64,000 bases of DNA, taken from the NCBI RefSeq assembly GCF_964656455.1, contig NC_135720.1, positions 53,780,598-53,844,597 of the forward strand, read 5' to 3'. The position numbers were made by a program, and so were the translations under genes. The notes under the pieces are model-generated. The model was not told where the DNA came from. It worked only from the letters and a program-made list of their open reading frames with translations, and did not search any database. This DNA comes from Halichoerus grypus. Lineage: Eukaryota > Chordata > Mammalia > Carnivora > Phocidae. This document shows positions 13,601-25,200 of this stretch, one piece after another (position 1 is the stretch's first letter; every line of letters starts with the position of its first letter).

Positions 13601-14182
13601 TTCTGATACAGTATGAACTTCCAGATTGAAGTTGAAAATGAGAATAGAGAAGGCCTAGAGACTGTCCCAGTCTTCTAGGACAGGGATAGAAGAAAAAAAA
13701 AAACAACTAAACTTCATTGTTTTATATAATTATAGTGACCTAAACTGTATCAACACATTGGCAATAATTTGGATTGAGACGAGTCTAATAGTAGAGAATG
13801 TGCTTTAATACCAAGCTGATCTGAAATTCTGGTGCTGCTATTCATGTACTTTACAGATTTGACTCTGAGATAAATTTCTGAGTATAAAAAATAATTTTAA
13901 GGTAGGATTCTGGGTAAGTCAAAAAGGAGTTACTTAAAAAACAACAGAATGGGAAAAAATATTTGCATAGATTTATCAGTAAGAGGCTTGTAGCCAGAAT
14001 ACATTTAAAAAAAAAAAATCTCGCAACTCAACAGTAAAAAAGACAAACAACCCACTTAGAAAGGGGACAAAGAATTTGATAGACATTTCTCCAAAATAAA
14101 TATGTAAATGGCCAGTAAACAAATGAAAAGATGCTCAGCATAATTACTCATTAGAGAAATGTAAGTCAAAACCATAAGGAGA

Positions 14183-14386
14183 GAGGTGCGTGGGTGGTTC
14201 AGTCAGTTGGGCATCCAGCTACTTTTGATTTCGGCTCAGGTCATGATCTCAGGGTCTTGAGTTGAGCCTTGCCTGGAGCTTCATGCTCAGCGCAGAGTCT
14301 GCTGGAGGTTCTCTGCCCCTAGGCCCACTCTCGCGTGCTCGCTCGCTCTCTCTCAAATAAATATGTCTTAAAAAAAAAAAAAAAAA
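14183..14386 (+). mobile_element. CanSINE, sense, inside old L1
   Basis: Diverged complete element within the L1 relic 13930-15365. Duplication CATAAGGAGA at 14173-14182 and 14387-14396. Confidence 0.9.
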
Positions 14387-14439
14387 CATAAGGAGATAAC
14401 ATTTCAGACCCACTAGTGTGACTCTAATAAAAGGGTGGG

Positions 14440-14658
14440 GAGACACTTGGGTGGCACAGTCAGTGAAGCCACTGACTCTTGATTTTGGCTCAGGTCCTGA
14501 TCTTGGGGTCCTGGGATCAAGCCCCATGTTGGTCTCTGCGCTTGGTGGGGAGTCTGCTTGAGGATTCTCCCCCTCTCTTTCTCTTTTCCTCCCCCCCCAC
14601 AGCCCCACTTGTGCATGCTCTTTCTTAAATAAGTAAATCTTAAAAAAAAAAAAAAAAA
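14440..14658 (+). mobile_element. CanSINE, sense, inside old L1
   Basis: Second diverged SINE in the same L1 relic, 43 bp further on. Long A tail; no clear duplication. Its reverse complement produces the long minus-strand open frames here, which are not genes. Confidence 0.88.
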
Positions 14659-15896
14659 GATATGCAGTAACAAGCGTAGACATGGATGTGGACAAATTGG
14701 AACCCTCATACATTGCTGGTGGGAATGTAAAATGATGCAGCCTCTTTGGAAAACAGTTTGGCACTTTCTGAAAACATAGTTACCATATGGCAGTTGAACA
14801 GTTATCATATAAATCAGTATTTCCATTCCTAGGTTTATACCCAAGAAAATTGAAGATACACATCCAATACAAAAGCTTATATGTGAATGTTTATAGTAGC
14901 ATTATTCATAATGGCCAAAAAGTAGAAACAACCCAAATTTCCATGAACTGATGAATGGGTAAACAAAACAAAAAAATTTATCTCCATACAATGAAATAAT
15001 ATTTGTCCATAAAAATGAATGAAATCTGAGACATGCTACAACTTGAATGGACCTTGAAAACAAGCTAAGGGAAAAAAACAGATACAAAAGTCACGTATTG
15101 TATTATTCCATTTATACGAAATGTCTGGAATAAAGATTAGTGATTTCTAGGGGGATAGGAAGAGAGGAAAAGATGGGTAACTATTAATGGGTATGGGTTT
15201 CTTTTTGGGAGGATGAAAATGTTCTGATATTAGATACTGCCAGTGGTTGTTCAGCTCTGAATATGCTAAAAAACACTGAGTTGTACACTTTAAAAGGGTG
15301 AATTTAAAAACAAAAGAAAAGGGTGAATTTTATGATATGTGAATTATATCTCAGTAAAGTGGTTTTTTTTTAAATTGAGCCCGAAAAACTTAAAAAGGAG
15401 TTAATCACTGAGATTAAGCTGCAATCGACAGTTAATGCTTAAGTGTCAGTTCCACATTTCCTTCAAACCCTTTCCTGTAATTTTGTCTTTTTTACTGTTT
15501 AATGTTTATTGTGTTTGGTGTTTTGATTTTGTTTCTTTAAATAAGTTCTGGTTAAGACTTAGATCACTTGAAGCTGTCCTTTTATTGTTTAGACAGTAGC
15601 AATAGGATAGAGAATCTAGACATTCATCCCTATCTGATGTTTTTTGCCTTGATGACACAAGTAGTCATCTGTTCAGGGTTTCTCTTATGAGATGAAATGT
15701 CTATGCAAATATCTAGGAAGAGGAAGCAATAATGTAGAAAAATTTATATTTTGCTTTTTGTTTAGTTATGGAAAGATAAGTTTAAAAAATAATATATAAA
15801 TGATGCTTTTTCAGAAACTTCTAAGAGGATGTTTAACAACTTTCATTTCTTCATGTGAGGTTTTAAATTATAATGTTCATTTTTAATAACAAATAA

Positions 15897-16037
<141 letters not shown>

Positions 16038-16189
16038 TGAATGCCTCAGACATCTTACTTCTTGAAGTAGTGTAGTCCAAAACTCTTTAAATTTGCATAG
16101 TAACTGAAGGATATTTGTTAGGGCTTTCCAGAGCTTATCTTTTGGTGACAATCAAGTCAGAGACTACACTGAAATATTTGACTCATATA

Positions 16190-16893
16190 CAGTTGATCCG
16201 CATTATTTGCGGATTCTTTATTTGCAGATTTGCTTGCTTTCTAAAATTTATTTGTAAGCCAGAGTCAGTACTCAGCAGCGCTCTCATGGAAGTGTGCAAA
16301 GCTACAGAAAATTTGATTCACCCAACATTCACATATTCAGCAATGCCGTACCTTCTTGTTTCTGTTCTCCTGCTATAAACAAGTTTCTTTTCCCTGTTTA
16401 GTGCTATGCTTTTTACACTTTTGTGCTTTTTATTGATGATTTTGTTGTTTAAAATGGTTCCCAAGAGTAGTGCTGAAGTGCCGTCTTTAAAAAGAAATGC
16501 ACATATGGGGCGCCTGGGTGGCTCTGTCGGTTGAACATCTGACTCTTGATTGGCTCAGGTCATGATCTCAGGGTTGTGAGATCAAGCCCTGGTCCAGCTT
16601 CGTGCTGGGTGTGGAGCCTGCTTAAGATTCTCTCTCTCCCTCACCCTCTGCGCCCCCCCCCCCATGTGTGCGCTCTCTCTCTCTTTCTCAAAATAAATAA
16701 ATTAAAAGAGAAAGAAACACACATAAAACAAGGTTATATATTGGTCAGTTGAAGAACATTTTGTGACCAGAGACACACAGTAACCCAACCCTATATTTCC
16801 TCCAGGAACAGTGGCTCAGTATTTGCTAATTCAGGGTTTGCAGTGACTTTGTAAAACGTAGCTACCACCGATGAGGGGAATTGATGTATTTGT
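16190..16893 (+). mobile_element. Tigger (TcMar) DNA transposon relic
   Basis: Left end cagttgatccgcattatttg and right end gaggggaattgatgta are diverged inverted termini. Inside are aaatttatttgtaagccaga, ttttattgatgattttgttg and aaaatggttcccaagagtag, then after the SINE cacataaaacaaggttatat and ctaattcagggtttgcag. It is an internally deleted Tigger-family element without an open transposase frame, starting 186 bp past exon 6. Confidence 0.82.
16507..16710 (+). mobile_element. CanSINE, sense, inside Tigger relic
   Basis: Complete element with a C run and CT repeats. It splits a Tigger-type relic. Imperfect 15-bp duplication (AAAGAAATGCACATA versus AAAGAAACACACATA) at 16491-16505 and 16711-16725. 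It is the nearest SINE to exon 6. Confidence 0.92.
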
Positions 16894-17013
16894 TTTAAAT
16901 GGTGAGTCTTTAGTGTTGTACAACAAAATAGGTAAGGAGAGTCTCCTTATAGCACACTTTCATGGGGTGAAGAAACTCCTGTTTCTGTAGAGTACTTTAA
17001 AATTTCTAGGTGC

Positions 17014-17218
17014 GGGGCGCCTGGGTGGCTCAGTTGTTAAGTGCCTTGCCTTTGGCTCAGATCATGATGCCAGGGTCCTGGGATCGAGCCCCGCATCAGG
17101 CTCCCTGCTCCGCGGGAAGCCTGCTTCTCCCTCTCCCACTCCCCCTGCTTGCGTTCCCTCTCTCGCTGTGTCTCTCTCTGTCAAATAAATAAATAAAATC
17201 TTAAAATAAAATAAAATG
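17014..17218 (+). mobile_element. CanSINE, sense
   Basis: Complete young-looking element. Perfect 14-bp duplication AAATTTCTAGGTGC at 17000-17013 and 17219-17232. Confidence 0.95.
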
Positions 17219-17483
17219 AAATTTCTAGGTGCTTTGCATATAGCAACTACTTTGTAAATATTTGTTGAGTGAATGGTATTCCAGAAAGTAAGTTACTTAC
17301 TATCTCTAGAGAAAAAGCAGTTGAGAATAGAAATTGGAAACATAATATCACAGACATGGGCTCTAATCAAGCAGAACTTCCATTCAAACTCAGAGAGGTT
17401 GTGTCATAAGTTCCCCTTGTAGCCGTTTTCAGTGTCCCACAGTCTTTACTCATAGTGACTCTATAGTAATTTTTAAAATCTTT

Positions 17484-17672
17484 TTTTTTAAAGATTTGAT
17501 TTATTTATTCAACAGAGAGTTAGCACAAGTAGGCAGAGCGGCAGGTAGAGGGAGAGGGAGAAGCAGGCTCCCTGCTGAGCAGGGAGCCTGACGTGGGGCT
17601 CGATCCCAGGACCCTGGGATCATGACCTGAGCCGAAGGCAGCCACTTAACGACTGAGCCACCCAGGCGCCCC
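17484..17672 (-). mobile_element. CanSINE, antisense
   Basis: Reverse-orientation element: T-rich then gatttgatttatttatt at the left, gactgagccacccaggcgcc at the right. Imperfect duplication around aatttttaaaatcttt at 17468-17483 and 17673-17688. Confidence 0.93.
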
Positions 17673-17856
17673 AATTTTTTAAGTCTTTTATAGAGGCATC
17701 AATCATATAACTGTATTAAAGAGGAAAACAGTTTGTTTAATTAAAAGTAAGTAAACAAAAATCTCAGTATACTCAAAGAATGAAAAGTGTTTCTGATTTA
17801 AATAAGGTATCTTGTTATTGATTTCATTAACATAATGGTAGATAGACTATTTTTAA

Positions 17857-18049
17857 GATTATATATATATATATATTAGAGAGAGAGAGAGAGAGAGAAA
17901 GAGAGCAAGCATGAGTGGGGTGAGGGACAGAGGGAGAAGCAGACTCCCTGCTGAGCAGGGAGCCAGGTGCAGGGCTCAATCCTGGAACTCCAGGATCATG
18001 ACCCGAGCCAAAGACAGATACTTAACTGACTGAGCCACCTAGGCACCCC
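17857..18049 (-). mobile_element. CanSINE, antisense
   Basis: Reverse element with an (AT)n(GA)n microsatellite grown from its tail (17861-17898). Duplication TAGA(C/T)TATTTTTAA at 17843-17856 and 18050-18063. Confidence 0.93.
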
Positions 18050-19289
18050 TAGATTATTTTTAAATCATGGATTCATAATATGTACAATAGAAATAAAATG
18101 AGAAAAATTCCTGTTGGAATAAGACCAGATGATCTAATTAGCCACACTTCTCTGCTTCCTTTTTTTAATTCCACAAGTCTTTGTTAATCACAGATATTAT
18201 ACAGTGGGTTTGGAAATACCACAGCTTATTTATTTATACATAATCTTGTATTATGAAGAATCTGAGGCAATTAACACAAATAATTAGAAAACAAAAGAAT
18301 TTAAAGTCAGAGCTACATATCATGAAACATCTGATGTAATTTACAAGAATTTATAATCACAAAACAGAAAAGAATTTAAAATCAAAACTACTGAAAATAA
18401 AAAATGGAAACTCAGCATGAAATTACATAAGCTATGAATGAGTGAGATACTCAGATTTATTAAAATTGACCTGCAGATTTGACCCCAAGTATTCTTGTAG
18501 CCAGAGCAAGGGAAAAGAAATGTGGTAACATTTTTTTTTTCATTATACATAAGGAGAAAACCTAGTAGGTTATTAGGGAAAGCTAAACTTTCTCAGGCAT
18601 GGGAAGGCTAGGATGGAAAGACTTTTAGGTTATTTTATGGAAGAATGTGTTTATCAAATAAGAAGGAAAGTAATTGGTGGAGCAAAGCATTTGGGGATCG
18701 GGATTAACAGTGAAGGTTAACCCAGCAGATGAGAGGTTTGCAGAGAACTGTTAAGGAATAGGAGGGGAAAAATTGTTGCTACTCATGTGGGAAAGCATAA
18801 ATCTTTTCTGTGTAACGAGTAATAAAGCCATCTGCTGAAAAGAGAGGGGTGCAACAGTTTTGGAAAACTTCTTTTTGACAGTGGGCAAATAGAATGGTGC
18901 CTATAGTTGCATAAAATGATGTGAGAAAGAAAGATGGCAGGAAGCCTAGTTGTATGAGAGAAGAAATAACCTCATATTAGATGCCTCTGTACTGACCACC
19001 TAGGCATTCTGAAAGAGAAACTTTTACAGAGCTAGATTCACTAGTGATATGCTTTTAGTTATTCCACAGAGAAAAACCAAAATGGAGCCAGATTTTATGG
19101 ACTAAGTATAATACCTACAGTGAATAGGATTCTTCATGTAGTCTATAAACCCCGTAGAGAGAGTCTACTTCTTCACCATCACTGATGTGGATATTGGTGG
19201 TTAAGGTACGTATTAAAAACAATAAAAGGTTATAGAATTTCAGAGTAGTCCTTAAGTTTTCTGAGTGGATTTTAAAAATTAAAAAAAAA

Positions 19290-19389
19290 ACTTTTTTCTA
19301 AGTAAGCTCTGTGCCCAGTGTGATGCTTGAACTCACGACCTTGAGGTCAAGAGTTGCATGCTCTACTGACTGAGCCAGCCAGGCCCCCT
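19290..19389 (-). mobile_element. Old truncated CanSINE, antisense
   Basis: Only the head half remains (cttgaactcacgaccttgag to gactgagccagccaggc). Divergence suggests an older insertion. Confidence 0.82.
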
Positions 19390-19838
19390 CAGAAATGGTT
19401 TTTAAGCAGCAGCCCACTTTAGGGCCAAGCTTAGAAGGGGAGGTTGGGTGGGGACAAGTGGGATTGGCTCAGGTGGCCTGACCCCACTCCTCCTGGGGCT
19501 TGACAATTTGAAAGTCACCTCTCAATCTAGATGGATTCAGGCACTTTGCCCAAGTTAGTTCTTGATATAGCCTGCGTCCAGAATGCAATAATACCCTCAG
19601 AATGCTAGTGGTATCTTTGAAGGCAAGGCTGGATTAAAAAAAAAAAAAAATCTATGTAGTAGGATTTAGCACAGTCTTTCATATACTGTGAGTACTTCAT
19701 AATTACTTAATTTGAAGTATTAAATTAATAGGGTATTAAAAACACCAAAGATCAAAAAAAAAAAAAAAAAAAGTCACTGCAGCTCCTATAATGTTAAAGC
19801 TTAAAAATAGACTTTATAGTTAAATAATCCCAAACTGA

Positions 19839-19996
19839 GAGGGTGGGGGGATGGGTTAGCCCAGTGATGGGTATTAAGGAGGGCACGTACTGCATGGAGC
19901 ACTGGGTGTTATACAAAAACAATGGATCGTGGATCACGACATCAAAAACTAATGATGTATGGTGACTAACATAACACAATAAAATAAAACAAAAAA
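19839..19996 (+). mobile_element. Extremely 5'-truncated L1 3' end (158 bp)
   Basis: This contains only the last part of the 3' UTR of the same L1 family as 20409-26374 (the tattaaggagggcac and catggagcactgggtgtta blocks), with an A-rich tail. It is flanked by a perfect 16-bp duplication AATAATCCCAAACTGA at 19823-19838 and 19997-20012. Target-primed reverse transcription evidently stopped after about 150 nt. Confidence 0.92.
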
Positions 19997-20110
19997 AATA
20001 ATCCCAAACTGAAAAAGCTAGCAGTTTTCCTTGGATTTAAATGTATGGTGACTTTAAAGGAGAGTGCTACTGTAGTAGTTAAGAAAACAAAACACTTTTA
20101 AAATTAACCA

Positions 20111-20330
20111 AGGGGCACATGGGTGGCTCAGTTGGTTAAGCTCTGACTCTTGATTTCAGCTCAGGTCATGATCTCAGGGTCCTGGGATCCAGCCCCATGT
20201 TTCTCGGGCCCCATTCTCAGCAGGGAGTCTGCTGGAGATTCTCTCTCTTCCTCTCCCTCTACCCCCCCACCATGCATGTGTGTTCTCTTTTTCTCTCTCT
20301 CAAATAAATAAATCTTGAAAAAATAAATAA
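20111..20330 (+). mobile_element. CanSINE, sense
   Basis: Head ggggcacatgggtggctcag, CT tract and an AAATAAAT tail. Flanking repeat is weak (aaaattaa). It ends about 80 bp before the full-length L1. Confidence 0.9.
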
Positions 20331-20408
20331 AATTAAAATGAGGGGAGAAGAGCAGGAGAAAGTGAAAAAGAGCTAGAAGTGTTCAAAGGGTTGAAAAAGC
20401 AGTGTACA

Positions 20409-21316
20409 GAGAGGGGGGAAAGATGGCGGAGGAGTAGGGGACCCTATTTCACCTGGTCCCCAGAATTGAGCTGGATATCTACCAGACTACTCTGAGCACC
20501 CAGGAAACCAGCCTGAGATATAAGAAGATCTGGATCTCTACAAACAGAATATCGCAGTTGGTTGGTTTTGACGTATGAAGCGGGGAGCCGTGATTCTGCT
20601 GGCAGATGAATGGCAGTGGGAGGGTACCTGGCCGTGGGGATCCTACACTGCTGGTGAGTGACAGCCTCACGCGCTACGGATGGGACACGGACTCGCAGAC
20701 CGGTAGCGGTGGGGAAAGGACTCTAGGGCAGCACCCGGGGTGGAAACCCAGAGCGGCGGGGTCGTGTGGGCAAACTGCAGACCCCGGGTCGGAAACCCGG
20801 AGCAGTGGGGTTGCGCGCGCACGAACTGGGAGTGGCTGGCGGTTTTAGAAGCACAAGGGGCAGAGACATGCTCCGACCTGGAGGCAGGACCGGGAGCGCT
20901 GCGGAGGGGCGCACAACCCAGGCCGCTGCAGTTTATAGCAGCACGGACAGAAGCGGAGACGGTGTGGCCTGGAGAGCTCACTGAAGAACAGACTGGGGTC
21001 TCTCTGCTCTGAGGCAGAGGGTTGGAAACGGTCTCTTCTGCTCTGACTCGCGGAAGAGACGCGGAAAGCCGCCAGAGAAAGCCGCCAGAGAACAAAAGCC
21101 CCAAAAACTGATTCCCGCTGAGCCCATCCCCCGCCACAGGGGGGCAGGGCAACTCCGCCCAAACAGGGTTGCCTGAGTAACAGCGCGGCTCCTGCAGAAG
21201 ACAGGCTGGGAAAACGAGGCCAGCAACCCTAAGGTCCCAAGAAAACAGGTGCATCTTGCTTGGGTTCTGGTCAATAATTTGGACTCTATACATTCCCTCA
21301 AACACCCATCAACAGA
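20409..21316 (+). promoter_or_regulatory. L1 5' UTR / internal promoter region
   Basis: About 0.9 kb of markedly GC- and CpG-richer sequence than the surrounding intron, beginning with a G run and ending just before the ORF1 start. Mammalian L1 5' UTRs act as internal RNA polymerase II promoters, and promoter function here is inferred from that. The minus strand has a 212-codon open frame (20667-21305) and other overlapping open frames. I treat these as composition effects unless tested. Confidence 0.8.
20420..20429 (+). promoter_or_regulatory. Putative YY1 site at L1 5' end
   Basis: AAGATGGCGG lies 11 bp from the element's first base. It matches the YY1 core and has the same location as the YY1 site that directs accurate initiation in human L1. 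The motif is seen; its function is inferred. Confidence 0.6.
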
Positions 21317-22207
21317 ATGACTAGGAGGAGGAACCCCCAAAATGGAAAAGACTCAGAGATTATGACTTATGCTGCAGATTTACAAATGGATGCAGATATA
21401 ACCAAGATGTCGGAGATGGAATTCAGGCTAGCAATTGTGAAGACAATGGCTAGAATGGAGAAATCAATTAATGGCAACATAGAGTCTCTAAGGGCAGAAA
21501 TGAAAGGTGAATTGGCAGAACTTAAAAATGCTATCAATGAGATCCAATCCAATCTAGATAATCTAACAGCTAGGGTAAGTGAGGCAGAAGAGCGAATAAG
21601 TGACCTGGAAGACAATATAATAGATAAAAAGGGAAGAGAGGAGGCCAGGGAAAAACAACTCAGAATCCATGAAAATAGAATCAGAGAAATAAGTGACACC
21701 ATGAAGCATCCCAATGTCAGAAGAATTGGAATCCCAGAGGGAGTGGAGAGAGAGAGAGGGCCAGAAGATGTATTTGAGCAAATCGTAGCTGAGAGCTTCC
21801 CTAATCTGGGGAATGAAACAAACATTCGCATCCTAAAGGCAGAGAGGACCCCTCCCAAGATCAAGGAAAACAGGCCAACACCCCGGCATGTAATAGTAAA
21901 ACTTGCAAATCTTAGAACCAAGGAAACCATCCTAAGGGCAGTTAGGGGGAAGAGATTCCTTACGTACAGAGGGAGGAACATCAGAATAACGTCAGACCTA
22001 TCCACAGAGACCTGGCAAGCCAGAAAGGCCTGGCAAGACATATTCAGGGTACTAAACGAGAAAAACATGCAGCCAAGAATACTTTATCCGGCAAGGCTGT
22101 CAGATAGAATGAATAGAGAGATGCAGAGCTTCCATGACCGGCAGAAACTGAAAGAATATGTGACCACTAAGCTGGCCCTGCAAGAAATATTAAGGGGGGT
22201 TCTATAA
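21317..22207 (+). CDS. L1 ORF1p, RNA-binding chaperone (intact, 296 aa)
   Basis: This is a 296-codon uninterrupted frame in the place expected for L1 ORF1. The N terminus is basic (MTRRRNPQNGKD). Residues about 45-125 are rich in heptad-like Leu/Ile/Glu/Lys (EMKGELAELKNAINEIQSNL and following), as in the trimerising coiled coil. Residues about 130-215 carry the RRM-like region (NVRRIGIPEGVE, FPNLGNE, PRHVIVKLANL). The rest matches the basic C-terminal domain (RKAWQDIFRVLNEKNMQPRI, LYPARLSDRM). The family forms trimers that coat L1 RNA and act as a nucleic-acid chaperone. The length is slightly shorter than the human protein (338 aa), mostly at the N terminus. It is the only full-length uninterrupted transposon frame in the window. 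Confidence 0.92.
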   Translation: MTRRRNPQNGKDSEIMTYAADLQMDADITKMSEMEFRLAIVKTMARMEKSINGNIESLRAEMKGELAELKNAINEIQSNLDNLTARVSEAEERISDLEDNIIDKKGREEAREKQLRIHENRIREISDTMKHPNVRRIGIPEGVERERGPEDVFEQIVAESFPNLGNETNIRILKAERTPPKIKENRPTPRHVIVKLANLRTKETILRAVRGKRFLTYRGRNIRITSDLSTETWQARKAWQDIFRVLNEKNMQPRILYPARLSDRMNREMQSFHDRQKLKEYVTTKLALQEILRGVL

Positions 22208-22285
22208 AAGGAGAAAGACCCCAAGAGTGATCTACAACAGAAATTTACAGGGACAATCTATAAAAACAACATCTTCACAGGCAAC

Positions 22286-25200
22286 ATGATGACAATTAAT
22301 TCATATCTTTCAATAATCACTCTCAACGTGAATGGCCTAAATGCTCCCATAAAACGGCACAGGGTTGCAGACTGGATAAAAAGACAGGACCCATCCATAT
22401 GCTGTCTACAAGAGACTCATTTTGAACCTAAAGATACATCCAGACTGAAAGTGAAGGGATGGAGATCCATCTTCCATGCCAGCGGACCTCAAAAGAAACC
22501 TGGGGTAGCAATTCTTGTATCAGACAAATTAGATTTTAAACTAAGGTCTGTAATAAGAGACACAGAAGGACACTATATCATTCTTAAAGGGTCTATCCAA
22601 CAAGAAGATCTAACAATTGTAAGTATCTATGCCCCCAACATGGGAGCAGCCATCTATATAAGCCAACTGTTAACCAAAATAAAGAATCCTATTGATAACA
22701 AAACGTTAATTGTAGGAGACCTCAATACTCCACTCTCAGCAATGGACAGATCATCTAAGCAGAAAATCAACAAGGAAACAAGAGCTTTGAATGATACATT
22801 GGACCAGATGGACCTCATAGATATTTACAGAACATTCCACCCTAAAACAACAGAATACTCATTCTTCTTGAGCGTACATGGAACTTTCTCCAGAACAGAC
22901 CATATACTGGGTCACAAATCAGGTCTCAACCGATACCAAAAGACTGAGATTATTCCCTGCATATTCTCAGACCACAATGCTCTAAAACTGGAACTCAATC
23001 ACAAGAAAAAATTTGGCAGAAATTCAAACACTTGGAAGCTAAAGACCACTCTGCTCAAGAATGTTTGGGTCAACCAAGAAATCAAAGAAGAACTTAAACA
23101 ATTCATGGAAATCAATGAGAACGAAAACACATCGGTCCAAAACCTATGGGATACTGCAAAGGCGGTCCTAAGGGGGAAATACATAGCCATCCAAGCCTCA
23201 CTCAAAAAAATAGAAAAATCCCAAATTCACCAACTAACTCTACACCTTAAAGAACTAGAGAAAAAGCAACAAACGACGCCTAAGCCATGCATTAGAAGAG
23301 AAATAATTAAAATTAGAGCAGAAATCAATGAATTAGAAACCAGAAACACAGTAGATCAGATCAACGAAACTAGAAGTTGGTTCTTTGAAAGAATTAATAA
23401 GATCGATAAACCACTGGCCAGACTTATCCAAAAGAAAAGAGAAAGGACCCAAATTAATAAAATTATGAATGAAAGGGGAGAGATCACGACTAACACCAAG
23501 GAAATAGAAACAATTATTAGAATTATTATTAACAACTATATGCCAATAAACTGAGCAATCTGGATGAAATGGAGGCCTTCCTGGAAACCTATAAGCTGCC
23601 AAGACTGAAACAGGAAGAAATGAATAACCTCAATAGGCCAATAACCAGTAACGAGATTGAAGCAGTGATCAAAAACCTCCCAAAAAACAAGAGTCCAGGG
23701 CCTGATGGATTCCCTGGGGAATTCTACCAAACATTCAAAGAAAAAATAATACCTATTCTACTGAAGCTGTTTCAAAAAATAGAAACAGAAGGAAAACTTC
23801 CAAACTCATTCTATGAGGCCAGCATTACCTTAATCCCCAAACCAGGCAAAGACCCCATCAAAAAGGAGAATTTCAGACCGATATCCCTGATGAATATGGA
23901 TTCCAAAATCCTCAACAAAATCCTAGCTAATAGGATCCAACAATACATTAAAAGGATCATCCACCATGATCAAGTGGGATTTATCCCCGGGATGCAAGGG
24001 TGGTTCAGCGTATGCAAATCAATCAGTGTGATAGAACACATTAATAAGAGGAGGGAGAAGAACCATATGGTCCTCTCAATTGATGCAGAAAAAGCATTTG
24101 ACAAAATACAACATCCTTTCCTGATTAAAACTCTCCAGAGTATAGGGATAGAGGGAACATTCCTCACGTTCATAAAATCCATCTATGAAAAACCCACAGC
24201 GAATATCATCCTCAATGGGGAAAAGCTGAGAGCCTTTCCCTTAAGATCAGGAACACATCAAGGATGCCCACTCTCACCACTGTTGTTCAACATAGTACTA
24301 GAAGTCCTAGCAACAGCAATCAGACAACAAAAAGAAATAAAAGGTATTCAAATTGGCAAAGAAGTCAATCTCTCTCTTTTCGCAGACGACATGATACTTT
24401 ATGTGGAAAACCCAAAAGACTCCACCCCCAAATTACTACACTCATGCAGCAATTCAGTAATGTGGCAGGATACAAAATCAATGCACAGAAATCAGTTGCT
24501 TTCTTATACACTAAGAACGCAACTGTAGAGAGAGAAATTAGAGAAACGATTCCATTTAAAATAGCACCAAAAACCATAACATACCTCGGAATAAACCTAA
24601 CCAAAGAGGTAAAGGATCTATACTCTAGGAACTACAAAACACTCATGAAAGAAATTGAAGAAGACACAAAAAGATGGAAAAATATTCCATGCTCATGGAT
24701 CGGAAGAATAAACATTGTTAAAATGTCTATGCTACCCAGAGCAATCTATACCTTCAATGCCATCCCGATCAAAATTCCAATGACATTTTTCAAAGTGCCA
24801 GAACAAACAATCCTAAAATTTGTATGGAATCAGAAAAGACCCCGAGTCACCAAGGAAACGTTGAAAAAGTTGGGGGCGTCACGTTGCCCGATTTCAAGCT
24901 ATATTACAAAGCTGTGATCACCAAGACAGCATGGTACTGGCACAAAAACAGACATATAGACCAATGGAACAGAATAGAGAACCCAGATATGGACCCTCAA
25001 CTCTATGGTCAAATAATCTTTGACAAAGCAGGAAAAAACATGCAATGGAAAAAAGACAGTCTCTTCAATAAATGGTACTGGGAAAATTGGACAGCCACAT
25101 GCAGAAGAATGAAACTTGACCATTCTCTAACACCATTCACAAAGATAAACTCAAAGTGGATGAAAGACCTCAATGTGAGACAGGAATCCATCAAAATCCT

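Larger units (their letters stand above)
13930..15365 (+). mobile_element. Old L1 relic, sense, with two SINE insertions
   Basis: Diverged L1 ORF2 3' part and 3' UTR (aatggccagtaaacaaatga, cattgctggtgggaatgtaa, gagttgtacactttaaaagg). SINEs at 14183-14386 and 14440-14658 interrupt it. No usable open frame. Confidence 0.88.

Noticed and set aside
14249..14844. Long minus-strand open frames (171 and 143 codons)
   Set aside because: They run through two reverse-read CanSINEs; the F-rich stretches are their A tails read backwards. No independent protein features.
21367..22068. Minus-strand 233-codon frame opposite L1 ORF1
   Set aside because: It is the reverse shadow of the real ORF1 frame, with a hydrophobic composition produced by its codon pattern.
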